Assembly: GCF_013410375.1 (NCBI RefSeq)
Contig: NZ_JACCFL010000001.1
Location: 1,240,001 to 1,304,000, forward strand
DNA from: Leifsonia shinshuensis
GTDB taxonomy: Bacteria > Actinomycetota > Actinomycetes > Actinomycetales > Microbacteriaceae
DNA length: 64,000 bases
Direction of reading: 5' to 3'
Part shown: positions 58,980-64,000 of the stretch, one piece after another
Numbering within the stretch: position 1 is the stretch's first letter
How the letters are laid out: each line of letters begins with the position of its first letter
Notes under the pieces: generated by a model
The model's input: only the letters and a program-made list of their open reading frames with translations
Databases searched by the model: none
What the model was told of the DNA's origin: nothing
Translations under genes and position numbers: made by a program

Positions 58980-59596
58980 GCGTCCGGGTGATTCCGTACG
59001 GCGACGGCGCCCTGCTCCTGGAGCTCGGCTCCCTCGACGAGGTGCTGGGGATGCTGCGCGCCTTGGAACGCACCCGTCCGGCGGGCGTCGTGGACCTCGT
59101 CCCGGCCGCCCGCACGATCGCGATCCTGCTCGATCCGCACGTGCTGAGCCCGGCCTCCGCCCGCGGCTGGGTCGAGCGCACCGGCCCCGAGGCCGCCGCC
59201 GCGGCGGACGAGGACGTGGTGGAGCTCCCGGTGCGCTACGACGGCGCGGACCTGGCGGAGGTGGCCGAGCTGCTCGGCATCACGCCCGCCGAGGTCGTCG
59301 AGCGGCACACCGCCTCCCGCTGGCGGGTGGCCTTCGGCGGCTTCGTCCCCGGCTTCGCCTACCTGGTGACCGACCGCGACGGCCTGCGGGTGCCGCGCCG
59401 GGCGACACCGCGCACCTCCGTGCCCGCGGGGTCGGTCGGCCTCGCCGGGGAGTTCAGCGGCGTCTACCCGCGGTCGAGCCCGGGCGGCTGGCAGCTCATC
59501 GGCCGCACCGACGCGACGCTCTGGGACACAGCGGCCGACCCGCCCGCTCTGCTGAGGCCGGGCGTCGTGGTGCGGTTCACGGCGGTCCCGTCGTGA
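58976..59596 (+). CDS. pxpB: 5-oxoprolinase subunit B (carboxyltransferase domain family)
   Basis: A 206-residue protein: [19 protein letters not shown] at the N-terminus, [31 protein letters not shown], and [59 protein letters not shown], the conserved PxpB core. The GTG start overlaps pxpA and the stop overlaps pxpC, so the three are translated together. Confidence 0.94.
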   Translation: MSVRVIPYGDGALLLELGSLDEVLGMLRALERTRPAGVVDLVPAARTIAILLDPHVLSPASARGWVERTGPEAAAAADEDVVELPVRYDGADLAEVAELLGITPAEVVERHTASRWRVAFGGFVPGFAYLVTDRDGLRVPRRATPRTSVPAGSVGLAGEFSGVYPRSSPGGWQLIGRTDATLWDTAADPPALLRPGVVVRFTAVPS

Positions 59597-60504
59597 GCGC
59601 CGGGGGCCTGCGCATCCTGCAGCCCGGTCCGCTCGCGCTCATCGAGGACCTCGGCCGGCCCGGTCTCGCCGCGGTCGGCGTGAGCCCGTCGGGCGCGCTC
59701 GACCGCGGCGCGCTCGGGCTGGCGAATCGGCTGGTCGGCAACCGGCCGGAGGCCGCAGGCGTGGAGCTCCTGCTCGGCGGGTTCGCCGCGCGGTTCGAGT
59801 CGCCCGTTTGGTTCGCGGTGACGGGCGCGACCGCCCGGGTGACCCTCGACGGCCGCCCGGTCGATCCGGACGCCGCCATCCACGCCCCCGCGGGCGCCGA
59901 GCTCCGGATCGCGCCGCCCACTGCCGGCGTGCGCAGCTACCTCGCGGTCCGCGGCGGCATCGAGGCGGAGGCCGTGCTCGGCTCCCGCTCGCGCGACACG
60001 CTGTCCGGCCTCGGGCCGGCGCCGCTCGCCGCCGGAGACGTGCTCCCGTTCGGTCCGGAGCCGTCCGCTCCGGTGCCCGCCGTGGACTTCGTCCCGGTCG
60101 CCGACCTGGGCGACGCGGCGGTGGAGGTGCGGGCGCACCGCGGCCCGCGCGCCGACTGGTTCACGCCCGCCGCCCTCGACGCGTTCTTCACGGTGGAGTG
60201 GCGGGCGAGCGCGGACGGGGACCGGGTCGGCGTCCGCCTCGACCCTCCGCGCATCCCGGCGCACGCGCGCGGCGTGGAGCCGGCGCCTCCGCTGCTGCTC
60301 GAACGCGCTGTTCGCGAGGAGCTGCCGAGCGAGCCGATGATCGCGGGCGCGGTGCAGGTCTCCCCGGACGGCCGCCCGACCGTGCTGCTCGCCGACCACC
60401 CGGTGACCGGCGGCTACCCGGTCATCGCCGTCGTCGCGGCCCGCTCGCTCGACGCCTTCGCGCAGCTCCGCCCCGGCCAGCCCGTGCACTTCCGGCACGC
60501 CTGA
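59593..60504 (+). CDS. pxpC: 5-oxoprolinase subunit C (biotin-dependent carboxyltransferase-like)
   Basis: A 303-residue protein: LRILQPGPLALIEDLGRPGLAAVGVSPSGALDRGALGLANRLVGN, SYLAVRGGIEAEAVLGSRSRDTLSGLGP and SEPMIAGAVQVSPDGRPTVLLADHPVTGGYPVI, all typical of PxpC. It completes the pxpABC set. A small GC hairpin (60511-60525) follows. Confidence 0.95.
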   Translation: MSAGGLRILQPGPLALIEDLGRPGLAAVGVSPSGALDRGALGLANRLVGNRPEAAGVELLLGGFAARFESPVWFAVTGATARVTLDGRPVDPDAAIHAPAGAELRIAPPTAGVRSYLAVRGGIEAEAVLGSRSRDTLSGLGPAPLAAGDVLPFGPEPSAPVPAVDFVPVADLGDAAVEVRAHRGPRADWFTPAALDAFFTVEWRASADGDRVGVRLDPPRIPAHARGVEPAPPLLLERAVREELPSEPMIAGAVQVSPDGRPTVLLADHPVTGGYPVIAVVAARSLDAFAQLRPGQPVHFRHA

Positions 60505-60510
60505 CCTGCG

Positions 60511-60525
60511 GCGGGGACACCCCGC
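60511..60525. terminator. Small GC hairpin between pxpC and the convergent spermidine-synthase-like gene
   Basis: GCGGGG-aca-CCCCGC forms a perfect 6-bp stem in a 27-bp gap between convergent genes. Confidence 0.45.
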
Positions 60526-60531
60526 GCCGGG

Positions 60532-61407
60532 TCAGTCCCGGCGGGTGCCGCTCTGGAAGATGCTGCGCGCCGGCGGGGGCGACGGCACGCTCGTCGCGTC
60601 GGTCACGATCGGCGCGTTCGCCGCGAACGTCCGCAGCTCCTCTCCGGCCACGGCCTTCGCGGGATGCGGACCACTCGCGAGCAGGCGCGGCAGCCACTCC
60701 AGCGGCAGCGGCGAGTTCGAGCCGACCAGCACGACGTTCCCGAACCGGCGGCCCTTGAGCACCTGCGTCTCGGCCAGCGCCGCCACGTTCTCCACCGCCG
60801 CGCCGAGCGTCGACACCTGGCTGCGCGCGAACGTCAGCGGCGGCCCGTCGGCCACGTTCACGAGCACGACGCCGTCCGGCTTCAGCAGCGACACCGCCGA
60901 GCGGTAGAACTCCACGCTCGTGACGTGCGCCGGGGTGCGCGAGCCGCTGAAGATGTCGATCACCAGCAGGTCGACCTCGCCGCGGAGCCCGGCCGGCAGT
61001 TTGCCGACGACCTCGCGCGCGTCGCCGTGGCGGATCCGGATCTGCGCATAGCGGGGGAGCGGGAGGTTCTCGCGCACCAGGTCCACCAGGCGGCTCTCCA
61101 GCTCGACCACCTGCTGGCGGGAGCCCGGCCGGGTGTAGGCGACGTAGCGCGGCAATGTCAGCGCGCCGGCGCCCAGGTGCACGGCGGTGATCGGTTGCCC
61201 CGGCTCGCCGATCAGGTCGATGACGTTGCCCATCCGCTGGATGTACTCGAAGAACAGCCGGCTGGGGTCGTCCAGGTCGACGTGCGACTGCGGCGTCCCG
61301 TCGACGATCAGCTGGTACGCGCCCGGCACGAACCGGTCCGGCTCGATGGTGGCGAGGTAGCCGCTCTCGGCGAGGACGACCGAGGGGAGCGGCGGGTTGT
61401 GGGGCAC
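60532..61407 (-). CDS. Spermidine-synthase-like methyltransferase-fold protein
   Basis: A protein of about 291 residues: SHVDLDDPSRLFFEYIQRMGNVIDL, AVHLGAGALTLPRYVAYTRPGSRQQVVELES (nucleotide-binding loop and acidic residue after beta2), IRIRHGDAREVVGKLP and DLLVIDIFSGSRTPAHVTSVEFYRSAVSLLKPDGVVLVN. The fold matches spermidine synthase, but the GGGDG motif reads GAGAL, so a true aminopropyltransferase role is doubtful. GTG 61407 lies 7 nt after TACGCT, so leaderless. Confidence 0.8.
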   Translation of the reverse strand: MPHNPPLPSVVLAESGYLATIEPDRFVPGAYQLIVDGTPQSHVDLDDPSRLFFEYIQRMGNVIDLIGEPGQPITAVHLGAGALTLPRYVAYTRPGSRQQVVELESRLVDLVRENLPLPRYAQIRIRHGDAREVVGKLPAGLRGEVDLLVIDIFSGSRTPAHVTSVEFYRSAVSLLKPDGVVLVNVADGPPLTFARSQVSTLGAAVENVAALAETQVLKGRRFGNVVLVGSNSPLPLEWLPRLLASGPHPAKAVAGEELRTFAANAPIVTDATSVPSPPPARSIFQSGTRRD

Positions 61408-61547
61408 GGCGTCCAGCGTAGTCCGCGCCCTCCACCCGATCTCCACCCGGATCTCCACCCGGTCTCCGCCGCCGGGCGGTCCCGGCGCGACGGCGTTCCC
61501 GCGACCCTGGAGGAGTGCCGGACATCCCGGCCGGAAGGACTCGGACC

Positions 61548-62066
61548 ATGAACGTGCAGACGCTGACCAACGCGATCCTCATCGTGGTGCTGATCGGCTG
61601 GGTCGGCTACCGCCAGATGGTGTGGCGGCCGGTGTCGATCGCCCAGATGTGGCGCTTCCCCGCGATCATGTCGCTGGTCGGCGTCGTGCTGATCGTGCAG
61701 CAGGTGAAGCCGTCGTCGCTCACCCCGCTCGACCTGGCCGTCGTCGCCGGCGAGCTCGTGCTCTCGCTCGCCGTCGGCGCGTGGATGGGCGCGATCGCGC
61801 ACTTCCGCCCACTGGAGTCGCCCGTCCGGCTCGGCCGGGACAACCGCTACACCGCGAGCTACGAGTCCCGAACCGGCGTGCTCGGGATCGTGCTGTGGGT
61901 GCTGGTCATCGGCGTCCGCATCGGCGTGGACGTCCTGGCCTCGATGGCGGGCTCGCACCTGGCGACCGCGACCGGGGTCATCTTCCTGGTCTTCGCCGCC
62001 AACCGCGCCGCCCGGACCGCCGTCTTCGCGGCGCGCCTCGATCGGCACGCGGCGCTCGCCGCATGA
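61548..62066 (+). CDS. DUF1453-like membrane protein
   Basis: A 172-residue protein with about five hydrophobic segments (8-22, 36-54, 62-82, 110-130, 138-156) and a conserved-looking YRQMVWRPV segment after the first helix. It resembles CcdC/DUF1453 proteins. GGAAGGAC precedes ATG 61548. It lies 7 bp upstream of the histidine kinase gene and may be transcribed with it. Confidence 0.65.
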   Translation: MNVQTLTNAILIVVLIGWVGYRQMVWRPVSIAQMWRFPAIMSLVGVVLIVQQVKPSSLTPLDLAVVAGELVLSLAVGAWMGAIAHFRPLESPVRLGRDNRYTASYESRTGVLGIVLWVLVIGVRIGVDVLASMAGSHLATATGVIFLVFAANRAARTAVFAARLDRHAALAA

Positions 62067-62073
62067 TGGTCCT

Positions 62074-63240
62074 GTGGACTTCTGGAGCAGACCCGGGCTG
62101 CTGGCGCTCGTACTGAACATCATCGGTGCGGGCGCCGTCGGCTGGTCGCTGGTGCGCGCCCACCCGGCCGACCGTCCGGTGTGGGTGCTCCTCGTGGCGC
62201 TGTTCGCGGTCGCCGCCTGGCTGGTCCGCTCGATCCTCACCTTCGCCGGCGCGCGGCGTGCGGCGCTCGTGCTCTGCCTGCTCTCCGCGGTGACCGGCGC
62301 GTTCGTCGCCCCGGCCACCGACGGGATCGCGATCGTGCCGCCGGCCGTCGCGGTGCTCTACCTGGTCGGGGACCCGGAGTGGCCGCTGCCGCTCGGCGGG
62401 GCCGTGGCCGCGGTCTCGGCGGCGCTCGTCGCGGTGGGCGCCCTCCCGTTCGGCTCGCCCGTCGCGGCGGTGCTCGGCGAGATGGCCGGCATCGTCCTCG
62501 CCGCCTTCGCGGGCCTCAGCCGGCGGCAGTTCCGGCTCACCGAGCAGCAGGCGGTGCTGCTGCGCGAGCGCGACCTGGCCATGCGCGAGGAGGCCGCCCG
62601 GGTGGCGATCGCCCGCGACCTCCACGACGTGCTCGCGCACAGCCTCGGCGGCCTCGTCATCCAGCTCGACGCGGTGGACGCCCTCCTGGAGGCCGGCGAC
62701 GCTCCGGCCGCACGGGAGCGCGTGGTCGCGGCGCGGGGACTGGCGGCCGACGGGCTGGCCGAGGCGCGCCGGGCGGTCGCCGCGCTGCGCGACCCCGACG
62801 GCTCGAACGGGGAGGCGGCGGTCGCGCACGCCGACTTCCGTGCGACCCTGGACGACCTCCTCGCCGCCCACCGCACCCTCGGCGGCAGCGCCGCGCTCCG
62901 CGAGACGGGAGAGCCGCGGCCGCTCACCTCGGCGCAGGCGACGGCCCTGCAGCGCGCGCTGCAGGAGGCGCTGAGCAACGCGCGCAAGCACGCGCCGGGG
63001 CAGCCGGTGGACGCCGCGCTCGCCTGGCAGACTGAGCGCGTGCTGCTCACCGTCTCCTCCCCGCTGCCGGCGTCCTCCGCGGCCGTCCCCGCGCTCGCCG
63101 CCGAGCTCGCGTCCTCGGGAGGCGGCCACGGCCTGGAGGGGATGCGCGAGCGCTTCGCCGCCCTCCCGCTCGGCGGATCGGTGGCGGCCGCGGCGCGCGA
63201 CGGCCGGTTCACCGTGACGGCCGAAGCGAGGCTGGCGTGA
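62074..63240 (+). CDS. NarL/DesK-type sensor histidine kinase
   Basis: A 388-residue kinase with five or six N-terminal hydrophobic segments (to about 148) and no clear extracellular domain, so it probably senses a membrane signal. The HisKA_3 dimerisation region is RVAIARDLHDVLAHSLGGLVIQLDAV with phospho-acceptor His184; ALSNARKHAPG is the N box and GGHGLEGMRERF the G box of the HATPase. The stop overlaps the response regulator start by 4 bp. Confidence 0.92.
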   Translation: MDFWSRPGLLALVLNIIGAGAVGWSLVRAHPADRPVWVLLVALFAVAAWLVRSILTFAGARRAALVLCLLSAVTGAFVAPATDGIAIVPPAVAVLYLVGDPEWPLPLGGAVAAVSAALVAVGALPFGSPVAAVLGEMAGIVLAAFAGLSRRQFRLTEQQAVLLRERDLAMREEAARVAIARDLHDVLAHSLGGLVIQLDAVDALLEAGDAPAARERVVAARGLAADGLAEARRAVAALRDPDGSNGEAAVAHADFRATLDDLLAAHRTLGGSAALRETGEPRPLTSAQATALQRALQEALSNARKHAPGQPVDAALAWQTERVLLTVSSPLPASSAAVPALAAELASSGGGHGLEGMRERFAALPLGGSVAAAARDGRFTVTAEARLA

Positions 63241-63944
63241 GCGGCGAGGCCGGCCAGAGCGGCCACAGCGGCCAGAGCGGCCAGGCGGCGCCGGGGGAGC
63301 GCATCCGCGTCGTCGTCGCCGACGACCAGGCGATCATCCGCGACGGCCTGGTCACCGTCCTCGGCCTGCTGCCGGACATGGAGGTCGTGGGGTCCGCCGC
63401 CGACGGCGCCGAGGCGGTGGCGCTCGCCGTGTCCGAGCGTCCCGACGTGGTGCTGATGGACCTCCGCATGCCGGTGCTCGACGGTGTGGGCGCGACCGAG
63501 CGGATCGCGCGCGAGGCGCCGGGCTCCGCCGTGCTCGTGCTGACGACCTTCGCGGACGACGACTCGATCCTCACCGCGTTGCGGGCGGGCGCGCGCGGCT
63601 ACCTCACCAAGGACGCCGGCCGCGCCGAGCTCGCCGCCGCCGTCCGCGCGGTCGCCCGCGGTCAGGCGACTTTCGCTCCGGAGGTCGGCGCCCGCATCAT
63701 CGGCTCGCTCACCTCCGCCGCGCCCGCGAAGCCCGACCCGGCGGGCGCGCTGGTGGAGCGCTTCCCCGCGCTGACCCGGCGCGAGGCGGAGGTGCTGGGC
63801 CTCGTCGCGGACGGCCTCAGCAACGGCGAGATCGCCTCCGCCTTGTTCGTGGGCGGCGCCACGGTCAAGACCCACATCAACGCGATCTTCGCCAAGCTCG
63901 GCGTCTCCTCGCGCGCCCAGGCCATCGCACTCGTCCGCCGCTAG
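63237..63944 (+). CDS. NarL/LuxR-type response regulator
   Basis: A 235-residue regulator. The receiver domain (about 22-140) has the acidic pair in VVVADDQAIIRDGL and phospho-acceptor Asp75 in VVLMDLRMPVLDG. The C-terminal LuxR HTH is LTRREAEVLGLVADGLSNGEIASALFVGGATVKTHINAIFAKLGV. An unusual N-terminal tag repeats Ser-Gly-Gln/His (SGHSGQSGQ), from a short tandem DNA repeat. It is the partner of the preceding kinase. Targets are unknown. Confidence 0.93.
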   Translation: MSGEAGQSGHSGQSGQAAPGERIRVVVADDQAIIRDGLVTVLGLLPDMEVVGSAADGAEAVALAVSERPDVVLMDLRMPVLDGVGATERIAREAPGSAVLVLTTFADDDSILTALRAGARGYLTKDAGRAELAAAVRAVARGQATFAPEVGARIIGSLTSAAPAKPDPAGALVERFPALTRREAEVLGLVADGLSNGEIASALFVGGATVKTHINAIFAKLGVSSRAQAIALVRR

Positions 63945-63952
63945 CCGCCGAG

Positions 63953-63999
63953 CACAGGAAAACCGTCGCCCGATCCGGTTGATTCACGACGTTTTCCCT
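63953..63999. repeat. Imperfect inverted repeat after the response regulator gene
   Basis: AGGAAAACCGTCG and CGACGTTTTCCCT form a nearly complementary pair with an 18-nt spacer. It may be the terminator of the two-component operon, or part of the next gene's control region beyond the window edge. Confidence 0.35.
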
Positions 64000-64000
64000 G

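Noticed and set aside
1..64000. CRISPR arrays, tRNA and rRNA genes
   Set aside because: No regularly spaced repeats and no tRNA- or rRNA-like sequence were seen on either strand.

Overview
The window is very GC-rich (by eye around 70% outside one island), densely packed, and rich in GTG starts and in genes whose -10 box lies about 6 nt before the start codon (leaderless). Gene content points to an actinobacterium, most likely a Microbacteriaceae member close to Leifsonia: an LCP protein, DUF3566, a CHY zinc finger, neighbouring lhr and nei2, an ECF42 sigma factor with a YCII partner, HelD, and an ECF-type biotin transporter. The genus is inference only.

Layout. 1-1.24 kb: end of a TelA-type gene and a small degenerate kinase-like gene. 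1.3-9.1 kb: an island of visibly lower GC holding an XRE regulator, a P-loop NTPase, an azoreductase, a HAD phosphatase, an HxlR regulator, a type II thioesterase, a flavodoxin-like protein, an acyl carrier protein, a FabH-like ketosynthase and an AvrD-family protein. 9.2-12 kb: DUF805 protein, ScbR-like TetR regulator, lipoprotein, LysR regulator. 12.2-17 kb: a 1597-residue secreted nuclease/5'-nucleotidase. 17.2-24.5 kb: membrane protein/XRE pair, MDR reductase, then a biotin locus (bioY, AMP ligase, thiolase, ECF ATPase, EcfT, CHY protein) divergent from a BioQ-like repressor, then DUF3566. 24.6-31.2 kb: candidate structured RNA, second ScbR-like regulator, poxB, LCP, MarR, nei2. 31.3-43.4 kb: lhr, esterase, NUDIX, hydrolase/TetR pair, DEAD-box helicase, HelD. 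43.4-49 kb: GNAT/DUF1778 pair in reversed order, DUF1684 pair, ECF42/YCII, EVE, ComB-like and DUF427 genes. 49.1-55.5 kb: a 2109-residue LAxTG-anchored surface protein. 55.6-64 kb: TPR, SprT-like, GNAT, CGNR, pxpABC, spermidine-synthase-like, DUF1453-like genes and a NarL-type two-component system.

The most interesting system is the island. AvrD, FabH-like KAS III and a dedicated ACP form one operon followed by a flavodoxin-like gene. Nearby are a type II thioesterase, a HAD phosphatase, an azoreductase and an HxlR regulator, which are the activities expected for a small acyl-sugar or acyl-glycerol lactone (syringolide or gamma-butyrolactone type) made from a beta-ketoacyl-ACP. About 0.85 kb beyond the avrD start lies a TetR regulator of the ScbR/ArpA (butyrolactone receptor) type, and a second one is at 24.7 kb. 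I read this as a candidate signalling-lactone synthesis and sensing system; the product is unproven. A second coherent unit is the biotin locus, whose intergenic region holds two 13-bp palindromes of the type bound by actinobacterial BioQ.

No rRNA, tRNA, CRISPR array, insertion sequence or integrase was seen. No stretch longer than about 270 bp lacks a gene.
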